Source of the DNA: Bacilli bacterium | GTDB lineage: Bacteria; Bacillota; Bacilli; RF39; UBA660 | DNA length: 64,000 bases | Reading direction: 5' to 3' | Assembly: GCA_017525015.1 (NCBI GenBank) | Contig: JAFXUK010000004.1 | Coordinates: 186,001 to 250,000, forward strand | Shown: in pieces, positions 1 to 8,526 of the stretch | Layout: each line of letters opens with the position of its first letter | How positions within the stretch are numbered: the stretch's first letter is position 1 | The notes under the pieces: generated by a model | Database searches by the model: none | Seen by the model: only the letters and a program-made list of their open reading frames with translations | What the model was told of the DNA's origin: nothing | Made by a program: the position numbers and the translations under genes

Positions 1-1
1 T

Positions 2-508
2 GTTATTGTTCACACCGTTGTTACAGATGAATTAATTAAAAGAGCCCAAGTAGGTTTAGTAGATATCGTATTTACTCACCTACCAAATGATATACCTAAG
101 AACTTTGAAATACATAAAGTAAAAGAATTACATGATATCTTAGTTGTTAATAAAGATAGTATTTATAAAGATAAACTAATAACTAAAAAAGATCTTAAAA
201 AAATACCATTAATTCTTTTACCATTTAAAGCTAGTAACAGAAAGAACTTTAATAAGTTCCTAGCTTCTAATAATCTTGTTATTAATCCATTAATGGAAAT
301 TGGTAATGACCTTATTATTGAAGATAGCGCTTTAGGTGGATTAGGTGTTGGTTTAGTAGTTCGTGAATATGTTGAATCTAAGTTAAAGAATCAAGAATTA
401 TTTGAATTAAAAACTAACTTCAATATTGAACCAAAATACTTAGTTTATTGTATTGATCCTAATAGAAAAAATAACATTTTAATTCAAAAATTCTTAGAAT
501 TACTATAG
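2..508 (+). CDS. LysR-type transcriptional regulator, substrate-binding domain (5' partial)
   Basis: The frame is open from base 2 to the TAG at 506-508 (168 codons visible); the start and the winged-helix DNA-binding domain lie outside the window. The translation reads as the periplasmic-binding-like effector domain of LysR regulators: a stretch VGLVDIVFTHLP, a middle strand LHDILVVNKDS, and the closing GGLGVGLVVREYVES, where LysR proteins usually carry a G-x-G-x-x-x-P loop after the second hinge. The effector and target genes cannot be told. The stop overlaps a weak GGGC/GCCC hairpin that also contains the next gene's -35. Family call is fairly safe; everything more specific is open. Confidence 0.75.
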   Translation, partial: VIVHTVVTDELIKRAQVGLVDIVFTHLPNDIPKNFEIHKVKELHDILVVNKDSIYKDKLITKKDLKKIPLILLPFKASNRKNFNKFLASNNLVINPLMEIGNDLIIEDSALGGLGVGLVVREYVESKLKNQELFELKTNFNIEPKYLVYCIDPNRKNNILIQKFLELL

Positions 509-517
509 GGCCTGAAT

Positions 518-546
518 TTGAGAAAAAGCCCATTTTATGGTATAAT
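518..546 (+). promoter_or_regulatory. Sigma-A-type promoter for the gene at 582
   Basis: TTGAGA (518-523), a 17-base spacer and TATAAT (541-546) with an extended TGG before it. The -35 lies in the loop of a GGGC (508-511)/GCCC (528-531) hairpin that closes the upstream LysR gene. Confidence 0.75.
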
Positions 547-581
547 TAAGGTACGTAATGAAGTGATAAGGGGGAATAAAA

Positions 582-983
582 ATGGCAAGTATATATGATG
601 AATTAGATGATGAAGAATTATATATATTAGATGAAGATAGATATAATCAAAAAATGGAAGAACAAAAAAAAGAAAGAGTTGAAAGATTAACAAAAGAAGC
701 AGAACCTTTCTTATTAGATGATAAAAAAAGCTCATGGGCTATCGAAATGCTATGGGAAAACAGAGTTCAACCAAGTAAAAAACTTTTTCATTTATTAGGA
801 GCTTTAAGAATGATTGAATTATATAATGAAGGAGTAACTCCTGAAGATATTCAATCACGTTATATTTCAATGGGTATAGAAGAATACTTAACAATGATTG
901 CTTACTTACCACGTTACTTTAAACAAGGTCAAGAATTATTAGATCAATTAAAAAGAATTAAAGCACCTGTAAGAGGTAAATAA
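582..983 (+). CDS. Conserved-looking small acidic/basic protein, unknown function
   Basis: 133 codons starting ATG after a G-rich ribosome site (AAGGGGGAATAAAA). The first 35 residues are highly acidic (MASIYDELDDEELYILDED), followed by a charged helix, then a more hydrophobic helical part (LFHLLGALRMIELYNEG, EEYLTMIAYLPRYFKQG). No signal peptide or membrane segment, so cytoplasmic. I do not recognise the family. It has its own good promoter and a terminator directly after the stop, so it is a one-gene unit. The AGGGGG core of its ribosome site is complementary to the C-rich strand of the small RNA predicted at 24650-24745; that link is only inference. Confidence 0.7.
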   Translation: MASIYDELDDEELYILDEDRYNQKMEEQKKERVERLTKEAEPFLLDDKKSSWAIEMLWENRVQPSKKLFHLLGALRMIELYNEGVTPEDIQSRYISMGIEEYLTMIAYLPRYFKQGQELLDQLKRIKAPVRGK

Positions 984-1009
984 AGAGACACTATTTAGTG
1001 TCTCTTTTT
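984..1009. terminator. Bidirectional terminator
   Basis: Near-perfect hairpin AGAGACACTA/TAGTGTCTCT followed by TTTTT on the plus strand; it also contains the stop codon of the convergent minus-strand gene. Confidence 0.85.
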
Positions 1010-3417
1010 AATTTCTTAGTAAAACTTGTTTCTCCTGAGTTTTCTTTAACTTTACTCTTTCTATCCGTAATATGATTAACTGCACAATATCTTTCTTTAA
1101 AGTCATCTTCTCTATTTAATAAATCTCTCATATCCTTAATAAATACTTGATATGTTTGATCTTCATAAAACATATTCTCTGGATTAGTTTCATCATACTT
1201 CTTTCTTAATCTATTAATTGTATAATCTAAATATTCTTTAATAGTAGTTTCTGGTTGTTTTTCTTTAGCTACAAAGAAACTTCTAATAAATACTATATCT
1301 ATAGAAGTATTTCTATCAGCTGAAGATATTAACTTACCATAAGTAGATCTTGGTTCATCTTCTTTAGATGAACGATGATCTTCTATTGCTTCTTTAATAG
1401 TTTCTCTTTCTTCATCAGTAAAGAATTGTTTAAAATTAGGATCATTGATAAATGCTTCAGCTGCTAATAGATGATGTCTATCACTATCTATGTATTTACC
1501 TCTATCATGACAAGCTGCTATTGCATAAATCATATCTGGTTTTAAACCTAATTTAAAAGTATCATTTAAAGCAAAACTTCTTCTAATAACTTCTAAGATA
1601 TGATAAATATTATGACCACCATCATTTAATTCATAATCAGGGAATACATGATCTTTAATATATTTCTTCAAAGCTGGATTAACCATCTTTGTATAATACC
1701 TTAGTTCATCAATATCAGCTGCTTGTAATATTTCTTTTCTTACTACATCAAAAGGTCTAGGATCTTCTAACACTTGATATGTTTTATATAAAATTTCATC
1801 TAAAGATAAATCTCTATTATGTCTTCTTATTTCATCAAATGTATATTTCATTTTATTATCTAATCTATTAACTTTAATATATCTCTTTTTAAACTTTTCT
1901 TTATCAGCAGCTAATTTAGGAGCATCTTCTAAAAACTTTTTATAATCTAAATCTTCAAAATAAGTTTTAGTAACTGCATAACCTTTTTTACCAAATTTAT
2001 CTATTACATGTTGTCTTGATTCTTCTATTACATCATCCATTGTTCCTTCAGGATTATGTTCTATTCTATAAGCATATGTTCTTTCAAGTATACCGTCTAC
2101 AGATACATTTCTATCTGCTGTAGATACAATCTCTCCATATACACTTCTAGGTTTTTCTTTATCACTACTTGCTCTATGATCTTCAACAGCTTCTGCCATT
2201 GTCTTAATCTCTTTAGCACTAAAGAATCTCTTTAAGTTAGTATCAGCAAGTAGTAATTCTGCAGATACCTTTTCATGATTCTTAGCATCTATATAATGAC
2301 CTATATCATGATAAGCTGCTATTACATATACCATATTTAAATTAATATTATCTACACGATTTGCAAAAACAAAACTTCTTTCAATAACATATTGAATATG
2401 TTTAAGGCCATGTCCTTCTTCATTTCTTTCATAACTAGGTAATACATATTCTTCTATATATTCTCTTAATTCAGGATTTATCTCCTTCATACTTTTACTA
2501 ACAATAAATCTTTTACTTTTTACTCTTTTAATCTCTTCATCTGTTAATGGTTCCACTCTATGTACCCCCTGTTCCACTTCTATATACATATCATCTAATT
2601 CTCTAGCAAATAACTTCTTATTAAATATATTCATATATATTACTAAGTTAGTAGACTTACTAACATCTCTAACTCCTGTATATTTAATATTCTTCTTTAA
2701 TTTACTACCATCATTATTCAAAGATATAATTCTATATATATTTTTGTCTATTAATCTTTTACCTTTAAAGTGTTTAGCTAAACTACCTACTTTAAATACA
2801 TTATTTAATATATACTCTCTTTGTCTTTTAATAAACTTTTCTTTATTACTTAATAAAGATCTTATTTCTTTTAAGAACTTATCATACTCTGGATCATCCA
2901 TATAAAATTTAGCATAACCATCTTCACCAAATTTCTTAGTTAATACATCAAATGCTCTTTCATATAATTCCATATCTGATGTCTTAGGATCTAACTTCCT
3001 ACCATAGAAATAACTTCTATATAAACATTTCTCTACAGAATCATTTCTATCTGCTGATGAAACTATTCTTCCATAGATAGTTCTTGGTTCATCCTTTTTA
3101 CTAGCACGATGATCTTCTACAGCATCTGCCATTATATTGATTTCTTCTTCACTAAAGAATTCTCTTAAATGTTTATCTGCTCTTAACATATCAGCAGATA
3201 CTTTTTCATGATTCTTAGCATCAATATAATGACCTATATCATGATAAGCTGCTATAACATATACCATATTAATATCAATATCAGGTATATCTTTAGCAAA
3301 CTTTAAACTTCTTTTAATAACATATTGAATATGTTCTAAATTATGTCCCTTATCATTTTTACTATAACTAGGAAATATTTTATCTTCTATGTATTTCTTT
3401 AACTGTCTCTTTATCAT
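991..3417 (-). CDS. Triple tandem HD-domain phosphohydrolase-like protein
   Basis: 808 residues, ATG behind AAAGGA. Three HD-superfamily metal-dependent phosphohydrolase domains stand in one chain. Domain 1 (about 1-200): H25, H29, AYHDIGH with H59/D60, EDHR at 101-104, SSADRN ending at 125. Domain 2 (about 310-505): H336, H340, H370/D371, EDHR 412-415, STADRN to 437. Domain 3 (about 585-775): H602, H606, CHDRGK with H637/D638, EDHR 679-682, SSADRN to 703. All three keep the metal-binding H...HD...D set, so none looks dead. Linkers at about 205-305 and 505-585 are unrelated to each other. No signal or TM segment. HD proteins hydrolyse phosphate bonds in nucleotides or second messengers; the substrate here is unknown. 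Domains 1 and 2 are closest, which suggests internal duplication. One-gene unit. Confidence 0.85.
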   Translation of the reverse strand: MIKRQLKKYIEDKIFPSYSKNDKGHNLEHIQYVIKRSLKFAKDIPDIDINMVYVIAAYHDIGHYIDAKNHEKVSADMLRADKHLREFFSEEEINIMADAVEDHRASKKDEPRTIYGRIVSSADRNDSVEKCLYRSYFYGRKLDPKTSDMELYERAFDVLTKKFGEDGYAKFYMDDPEYDKFLKEIRSLLSNKEKFIKRQREYILNNVFKVGSLAKHFKGKRLIDKNIYRIISLNNDGSKLKKNIKYTGVRDVSKSTNLVIYMNIFNKKLFARELDDMYIEVEQGVHRVEPLTDEEIKRVKSKRFIVSKSMKEINPELREYIEEYVLPSYERNEEGHGLKHIQYVIERSFVFANRVDNINLNMVYVIAAYHDIGHYIDAKNHEKVSAELLLADTNLKRFFSAKEIKTMAEAVEDHRASSDKEKPRSVYGEIVSTADRNVSVDGILERTYAYRIEHNPEGTMDDVIEESRQHVIDKFGKKGYAVTKTYFEDLDYKKFLEDAPKLAADKEKFKKRYIKVNRLDNKMKYTFDEIRRHNRDLSLDEILYKTYQVLEDPRPFDVVRKEILQAADIDELRYYTKMVNPALKKYIKDHVFPDYELNDGGHNIYHILEVIRRSFALNDTFKLGLKPDMIYAIAACHDRGKYIDSDRHHLLAAEAFINDPNFKQFFTDEERETIKEAIEDHRSSKEDEPRSTYGKLISSADRNTSIDIVFIRSFFVAKEKQPETTIKEYLDYTINRLRKKYDETNPENMFYEDQTYQVFIKDMRDLLNREDDFKERYCAVNHITDRKSKVKENSGETSFTKKLKRDTK

Positions 3418-3518
3418 ATAACATTCCTTTCTAGCTACATTATTTACTATAACACAATTATTATTAGTTCAACCATAACAAATATTTATATGATAAAATA
3501 GTAATATAGAGTGATGAT

Positions 3519-4421
3519 ATGAAAAAGAAATATTTACTAATAATTTTAATACCTATAGTAATATACATAGCAGTATATATTTTTTTGAATGTCTCTTATC
3601 ATTTAAATAAAGATACTTTTATAGAAACATATGATATACAAGGTAATAAAGATGGATATGTACCTCAAGGTTTAACCTACTCTGAAAAATATAATGTAAT
3701 CTTACAAACATCATATAACAAAAAGAAAGATGGTATGTTATACATAACTGATTATGAAAGTGGTAAATTATTAAAAGAATTAGAACTTAAAAATAATAAT
3801 AGTCATGTTGGTGGTATTGCTACTAATGATGATAAAGTATGGATAACTAGTAATTACAAAATATATGAATATAATCTAGACGATATTATGAATACAGAAA
3901 ATAATTACATTGAAAGTATCAGTGTAACTGATACTTATAATCGTGGTGATTTCTGTTATTACAAAGATAATACCTTATGGATTGGTGATTACCATCATTT
4001 CTTCTACTTAAGAGCTAAAGATGATCTACCATTACTATTAGGTTATGATATCGATGATGATATTGATTACAATAAACCAAGAATAGTTGTTTCTATTCCT
4101 AATATGGTTCAAGGAATGACTATGTTAGATGATAATAGTATTGTTTTTACCAAATCATTTTCTAACTTAATGAGATCACGAGTATCTATATATTCATATG
4201 AATTAAATAAAGAGACCTCTGATTATTATGAAATAGATGGTAAAAAAATACCTTATTATCATATAGATAATAAAGTATTATCAAAAAGAGTATTCTTATC
4301 TCCTATGGCTGAAGGAATATTCTATAAAGATAACTATGTTTATATTTTATTTGAAAACAGTTCAGATAATTATGAATTTACCTATCCAAAAATTAAAAAG
4401 ATAGTAAAATACAAATTGTAA
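3519..4421 (+). CDS. Membrane-anchored beta-propeller-like protein
   Basis: 300 residues with an N-terminal TM anchor (about 4-25) and an extracellular remainder. The body is rich in short beta-type repeats ending in aromatic or charged turns (LYITDYESGKLLKEL, KVWITSNYKIYEYNL, TLWIGDYHHFF, SRVSIYSYEL, YVYILFENSS), and three spaced motifs VPQGLTY, VQGMTML and MAEGIFY look like equivalent strands of successive blades. This suggests a propeller fold of the kind used for binding or for lactonase-like enzymes; no catalytic set is evident. It is 12 bases ahead of the cysteine-rich gene 4434-5072, so the two probably form an operon. Function not assignable. Confidence 0.65.
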   Translation: MKKKYLLIILIPIVIYIAVYIFLNVSYHLNKDTFIETYDIQGNKDGYVPQGLTYSEKYNVILQTSYNKKKDGMLYITDYESGKLLKELELKNNNSHVGGIATNDDKVWITSNYKIYEYNLDDIMNTENNYIESISVTDTYNRGDFCYYKDNTLWIGDYHHFFYLRAKDDLPLLLGYDIDDDIDYNKPRIVVSIPNMVQGMTMLDDNSIVFTKSFSNLMRSRVSIYSYELNKETSDYYEIDGKKIPYYHIDNKVLSKRVFLSPMAEGIFYKDNYVYILFENSSDNYEFTYPKIKKIVKYKL

Positions 4422-4433
4422 GAAGGTGTTAAT

Positions 4434-5072
4434 ATGTATAGCAAAAATAAAAAGATACTACTTATATCTATAATCCTATTTATAATATTGACTTGTATAG
4501 CAGTTGCTTTATTACCTTTTCTTCTTATAAAAAATAATACAATAGAACCAGAAGAAAAAACTAAGACAGAAGAAAAAATTGAAAAAGAAGAAGAAAAACC
4601 TGTCGAAGAAGTTCCTGAAGAACCTAAGGAAGAAGAAAAGAAAGAAGAACCTAAGGAAGAAATAAAAAAAGAAGAACCTAAACCTGTTGAAATACCTAAA
4701 CCTAAAGTAGAAGAAAAAACAGTAGAAATACAAAAACCTAAAACTGAAGAACCACCTATTACCTATTCTTGTCCTTCTGGATATACCCAAGATGGTAATA
4801 AATGTCATTTAACAGTAGATGCTACTCTTAAATGTCCTGAAGGAACTGATGAAGGTGGAGAACCGACCGGTTGCTTCAAATTTAGTGAAGCCATAGAAAC
4901 TCAAGAAGAATCATGTCCTAGTGGACAAGTATGGTTAGAAATGATAAGTCTAGGTGGACCTTCTAAATACTATTGTTATCCATCCTATGATAAAGTATAT
5001 ACATGTGAAGATGGTTATACTTTAAATGGTAATAAATGTATTATTAAAACAATTGATGCGACAAAGAATTAA
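4434..5072 (+). CDS. Anchored cysteine-rich surface protein with K/E/P stalk
   Basis: 212 residues: TM anchor (about 9-31), a Lys/Glu/Pro stalk (about 33-108), then a small domain with eight cysteines (113, 124, 134, 147, 161, 181, 191, 202), enough for four disulfides outside the cell. The first and last units share the pattern C-x2-G-Y-T-x2-G-N-K-C-x4-[VI]-D-A-T. The same unit recurs in the protein at 8527-9639, and in both the chain ends directly after it, so the two genes are paralogous at the C-terminus. I do not know a named family. The ribosome site is AAGAAGGTG; the gene follows the propeller-like gene closely and ends in a strong terminator. Confidence 0.75.
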   Translation: MYSKNKKILLISIILFIILTCIAVALLPFLLIKNNTIEPEEKTKTEEKIEKEEEKPVEEVPEEPKEEEKKEEPKEEIKKEEPKPVEIPKPKVEEKTVEIQKPKTEEPPITYSCPSGYTQDGNKCHLTVDATLKCPEGTDEGGEPTGCFKFSEAIETQEESCPSGQVWLEMISLGGPSKYYCYPSYDKVYTCEDGYTLNGNKCIIKTIDATKN

Positions 5073-5097
5073 AAAAGACACTAATTAGTGTCTTTTT
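5072..5097. terminator. Bidirectional terminator
   Basis: Long hairpin of AAAAAGACACTAA against TTAGTGTCTTTTT, ending in a U-run on both strands. Serves the convergent genes on both sides. Confidence 0.85.
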
Positions 5098-5158
5098 CAT
5101 CATCTTCATCTAATAATACTAATAAAGTATCATCATCTATTTCATCTCTATTAATCAT
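5081..5158 (-). CDS. Possible 25-residue acidic peptide coupled to the aminotransferase-GNAT gene
   Basis: The upstream stop and this ATG share one base (TAATG), the usual form of translational coupling. The peptide has 25 residues, very acidic (MINRDEIDDDTLLVLLDED...), and ends at a TAG inside the terminator hairpin. An AAGGATGG stretch about 12 bases before the ATG could be a ribosome site. It may be a real small protein or chance; conservation would decide. Confidence 0.35.
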   Translation of the reverse strand: MINRDEIDDDTLLVLLDEDDEKDTN

Positions 5159-7215
5159 TAATAACTACCATCCTTATCTAATTCTTCTAAATCATAGTAG
5201 AATCCATATTCTTCATATATTTCATCACCTATTTTAGCTTGTTTAGTTTCAGCTTTAATACCACCTAATTTAAGATAGAACTTAATAGCATTATCGTTAC
5301 CTTTTAAACACCATACAATCATATTTCTCTTACCACGAGAACGAAGTTCTTTAGCTGCTTCCTTAAATAAAGCAGTACCTATTCCCTTATGATGTTCATT
5401 ATTTCTAATATATAGACTTTCTAATTCAGCATCATAATTAAATGATCTTTCCTTAGGATCAAAACAAGCATATCCTAATACTTCTTTACCTCTAACAGCT
5501 ACAAACACTCTCTCTTTATACTCTTCAAAACTTCTAAAGAATCTTTGAGTTTGTTCCTCATAATCCATACCTTTTAAATATTTAGAAGCTATTATTTGAT
5601 CATAAGTATCTCGCCATCCATCTATTTTTATTCTAGCCATTTGTGCTTGATCTTCTATTTTATTAAATCTAATAATATAGTCTTCTTTATCTTCTAATTG
5701 TTCTAAACTTCTACCCATATTATATAAAGCATTAACTAGAATATTAATATCAATAGCATAACTTACTCTACCAACCAATTCATCTTCATATGGCCATGAA
5801 ATAGATTGACCTACTAAAAATCTTATTCTACTTGTTTTATAAAAGAACTTTAATAAATCTCTTTCGGTACTTATAATTCTACCTTTATATTTCATACCTT
5901 TTATTTCTGTAAAATCTAAGATAGCAAAGAAACCAGAATCAGGTTCTAAGTTCTTAGGGAAATGAACATAAGGTAAACCTTTTAAAGCAACATCTGCTTT
6001 ATCTTTTAAAATATTTCTAATTTCATTAAGAACTCTATCTTTATAAAGAGTAACACTATCTATACCTTCTACTAAAGCTTTTAATATTTGATATCTATAC
6101 TTATACTCTTCTCTTAAAGAATTAAAGTATTCATTATATGCTTTATTTCTCTCTGGCGTATTATTAAAAGCTCCAGATAAAGCATAACCAGTAATAGATG
6201 GACTAGAATCTATTTCTTGGAATATTCTATTAATAACTTCCCTAATAATTATTTCATCAGCTACAACAAATCCTGCTCTAACAGCAGCTAAACCATATGA
6301 TTTAGATAAACCAAATAAAGATATTGTATTTCTAAACATACCTGGTATCGTAGCAATAGGTTTAGCTATATTATCCTTATCATAAGAAATATCTCTATAT
6401 ACTAAATCATCTATTATAAATACACCACGACTAGAACATACTTCACCTATTCTAGTTAATAACTCAACATCCTTTTCTCCCATTACCTTACCAGTAGGAT
6501 TATTAGGATTAGCATTTAAAAATGCTACTACTCTAGGTACATAACCTTTTCTTCTGTTATATACCTTTTGTAAACTCTCATTTATATCATCTATTCTCGC
6601 AGCTAACTTATCTGGATTTACTAAGAAATTATCTTCTTTTTCTAATGGTAAAATATCTACTTCTGCTCCAGATCTTTCTGCTCTAATCGTAAATAAACCA
6701 TAATTAGGTCCAGTTACTAACAATACATCTCCAGGTCTTGAAATAATATTAATAATAATATTAAAAATCATAGAGGTAGATGGCATAAAAGTAATATTAT
6801 GAACAGATAAACCTTTACTATCTACATCAGGAAATGGATAAGGACGATTATTAATAAATCCTTCTTGTTCAATATAATCAAGAAGTTGTTGTCTTATCTT
6901 ATCATCACCTTCAGTATAAGGATATGAATACAAATCACTACTATCTAAACATTCCTTCATCTTTTCTATACATAAAGGAAATGGTCTAAACTTAACTGGA
7001 TTACCAGTACCTAAGTCTATATCTTTTATAGTTCTAATATTTTCATCTCTTACTTCATAACCATAAAAGTTAATAGCATCAGCTATCTTTTCTACAGTAG
7101 GATTAAACTTCTCCATATCTAATCTATTACCTACCAAAGGTAATCCATATCTTCTTTGTCCTAACTGTGGATTCTCTCTTAATAATCTATCTATTGCATT
7201 AGATTTAATTAACAT
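5158..7215 (-). CDS. Class I/II PLP-dependent aminotransferase fused to a GNAT acetyltransferase
   Basis: 685 residues from an ATG placed 8 bases after AGGTGG; the two GTG codons just upstream are part of that ribosome site. Residues about 30-500 form a fold-type I aminotransferase: GNPVKFRPFP, the Asn-rich NANPNNPTG (234-242), IIDDLVY (Asp269/Tyr273), and the Schiff-base lysine in FGLSKSYG (Lys305) followed by RAGF. Residues about 515-685 form a GNAT domain with the acetyl-CoA loop NNEHHKGIGTALF. The amino acid substrate and the acceptor of the acetyl group are unknown; the fusion suggests that the transamination product or its amine is acetylated by the same protein. Cytoplasmic. A TGATATAAT extended -10 precedes it. 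Confidence 0.85.
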   Translation of the reverse strand: MLIKSNAIDRLLRENPQLGQRRYGLPLVGNRLDMEKFNPTVEKIADAINFYGYEVRDENIRTIKDIDLGTGNPVKFRPFPLCIEKMKECLDSSDLYSYPYTEGDDKIRQQLLDYIEQEGFINNRPYPFPDVDSKGLSVHNITFMPSTSMIFNIIINIISRPGDVLLVTGPNYGLFTIRAERSGAEVDILPLEKEDNFLVNPDKLAARIDDINESLQKVYNRRKGYVPRVVAFLNANPNNPTGKVMGEKDVELLTRIGEVCSSRGVFIIDDLVYRDISYDKDNIAKPIATIPGMFRNTISLFGLSKSYGLAAVRAGFVVADEIIIREVINRIFQEIDSSPSITGYALSGAFNNTPERNKAYNEYFNSLREEYKYRYQILKALVEGIDSVTLYKDRVLNEIRNILKDKADVALKGLPYVHFPKNLEPDSGFFAILDFTEIKGMKYKGRIISTERDLLKFFYKTSRIRFLVGQSISWPYEDELVGRVSYAIDINILVNALYNMGRSLEQLEDKEDYIIRFNKIEDQAQMARIKIDGWRDTYDQIIASKYLKGMDYEEQTQRFFRSFEEYKERVFVAVRGKEVLGYACFDPKERSFNYDAELESLYIRNNEHHKGIGTALFKEAAKELRSRGKRNMIVWCLKGNDNAIKFYLKLGGIKAETKQAKIGDEIYEEYGFYYDLEELDKDGSY

Positions 7216-7274
7216 ACTAATCACCACCTAGATTATATCATATAAACATTATTAATCATTTGTTAATTACAAAT

Positions 7275-7300
7275 AAAAAAGTATCAATTAGATACTTTTT
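7275..7300 (-). terminator. Terminator of the zinc-ribbon/Ltp gene
   Basis: Hairpin of AAAAGTATC with GATACTTTT and a U-run on the minus strand, overlapping the end of the gene at 7299. Confidence 0.8.
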
Positions 7301-8333
7301 AATCTGCTAGATGATCTATTGCATATTGTGCTTCTTCTTTGGTAAATTGTTCACCATATTCTGATATTAGTTGATCATATATAGCATTTTTTGACATATG
7401 CAATGTATCTCTATAACTTTCTGCCTTTTTTAAAGCATTAGCATTCCAATCTGCATTCACATTATCAACAGCATATTGTGCTTCTTCTTTTGTAAATTGT
7501 TCACCATATTCTGATATTAATTGATCATATATTCCTTTCTTAGACATATTTAAAGATTCAGAATATGACTCAGCTTTCTTTAATGCATTTTCCTTCCAAT
7601 CAGCGTTCATATTATCAATTGCATATTGAGCAGCATCTGCAGAAAAGCCCTCTCCATACTCTGATGTTAATTGATCATATATTCCTTTCTTAGACATATG
7701 TAACATTTCAGAATAAGATTCCGCTTTTTTCAACGCATTTTTATATTCAATTGTAGGTTCTTTACCTTTTGAGAAAGCAATTGTTATTTTATCACCTTCA
7801 TATATTTCTTTATCAGAAGGTACACTTTGACTAATATATTTTCCAGATGGAACAGAATCAGAATACTCTATTGATATACTACATTTAACATTATTGTTGT
7901 TACACCATTCATCTATCTCAGATTCAGACATACTACTAAAATCAATAACTACTACTTTAGTTCTTTCTTTTTCAGGTTCTGCTTCTTTTTCAGATTCTTC
8001 TTCCTCTTCAGTTTCTTTATCTTTTTGCTTCTTCTTACTTGTTTCTTTACTTTCATTAGTTGAAGAATCTTCACTTGAATTTGATGAAGAACTTCCAATC
8101 GCTATAAGAATAATAGCCAGAAATATGAAGAATCCTATTATTACAGTTATTACTATAGTCCAAATAAGTATTTTAACAGTTTTATTCTGTTTGTTTTGAT
8201 TATTAAATACTGGAGTAACAGGTTGTGGATTTACTGAAGCAACAGAATTTACAGCTGTTCCACATCCGGTACAAAACTTAGCTCCTTCATTTAATTCTTT
8301 TCCACATTTTGTACAAAATTTTGCCATTTTCAT
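7299..8333 (-). CDS. Zinc-ribbon membrane protein with PASTA-like domain and three Ltp-type repeats
   Basis: 344 residues. Order: cytoplasmic zinc ribbon with C7-x2-C10 and C21-x2-C24; TM segment (about 53-80); Ser/Glu/Lys stalk (80-125); a PASTA-like module (about 127-190, VPSGKYISQSVPSDKEIYEG); then three repeats of about 48 residues (199-344), each NALKKAESY...MSKxxIYDQL.SEYGE.F...AQYA(I/V)D. These match the Ltp helix-turn-helix-like repeat (host-cell surface-exposed lipoprotein family) known from phage TP-J34, where it blocks DNA injection. Here the protein is anchored by a TM helix, not a lipid. Two ATGs, three codons apart, follow GAGGGTG; I kept the first. A defence role is possible but unproven. 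Confidence 0.8.
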   Translation of the reverse strand: MKMAKFCTKCGKELNEGAKFCTGCGTAVNSVASVNPQPVTPVFNNQNKQNKTVKILIWTIVITVIIGFFIFLAIILIAIGSSSSNSSEDSSTNESKETSKKKQKDKETEEEEESEKEAEPEKERTKVVVIDFSSMSESEIDEWCNNNNVKCSISIEYSDSVPSGKYISQSVPSDKEIYEGDKITIAFSKGKEPTIEYKNALKKAESYSEMLHMSKKGIYDQLTSEYGEGFSADAAQYAIDNMNADWKENALKKAESYSESLNMSKKGIYDQLISEYGEQFTKEEAQYAVDNVNADWNANALKKAESYRDTLHMSKNAIYDQLISEYGEQFTKEEAQYAIDHLAD

Positions 8334-8415
8334 AACACCCTCTATTCAAATCAATTATAGCAAAAAAAAATAAAAAATGGATACTTTTTTAAACAATTAC
8401 TACCCTATCTGTTTA

Positions 8416-8444
8416 TTGAAAATGATATTACGTAATGATATCAT
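8416..8444 (+). promoter_or_regulatory. Promoter upstream of the InlB-repeat gene
   Basis: TTGAAA (8416-8421), 17-base spacer, TATCAT (8439-8444). The -10 lies within a small palindromic tract (ATTACGTAAT at 8427-8436 and ATGATATCAT next to it), a possible operator. Confidence 0.55.
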
Positions 8445-8455
8445 AATCTTAAGAA

Positions 8456-8498
8456 ATAGTTTAGTTAGAAAGGAGGAAAGAATTCATTACTAAACTAT
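8456..8498 (+). other. 5' UTR hairpin presenting a Shine-Dalgarno-like loop
   Basis: A perfect 10-bp stem (ATAGTTTAGT 8456-8465 with ACTAAACTAT 8489-8498) encloses a 23-base loop with AAAGGAGGA. No start codon follows at a usable distance; the real ribosome site AGAGG (8515-8519) lies downstream. Confidence 0.5.
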
Positions 8499-8526
8499 AC
8501 TAAAAATAAAATAAAGAGGTTTAAAA

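Noticed and set aside
4512..4808. 98-codon minus-strand ORF rich in Phe/Arg
   Set aside because: It is the reverse image of the Lys/Glu stalk of the gene at 4434; no ribosome site.
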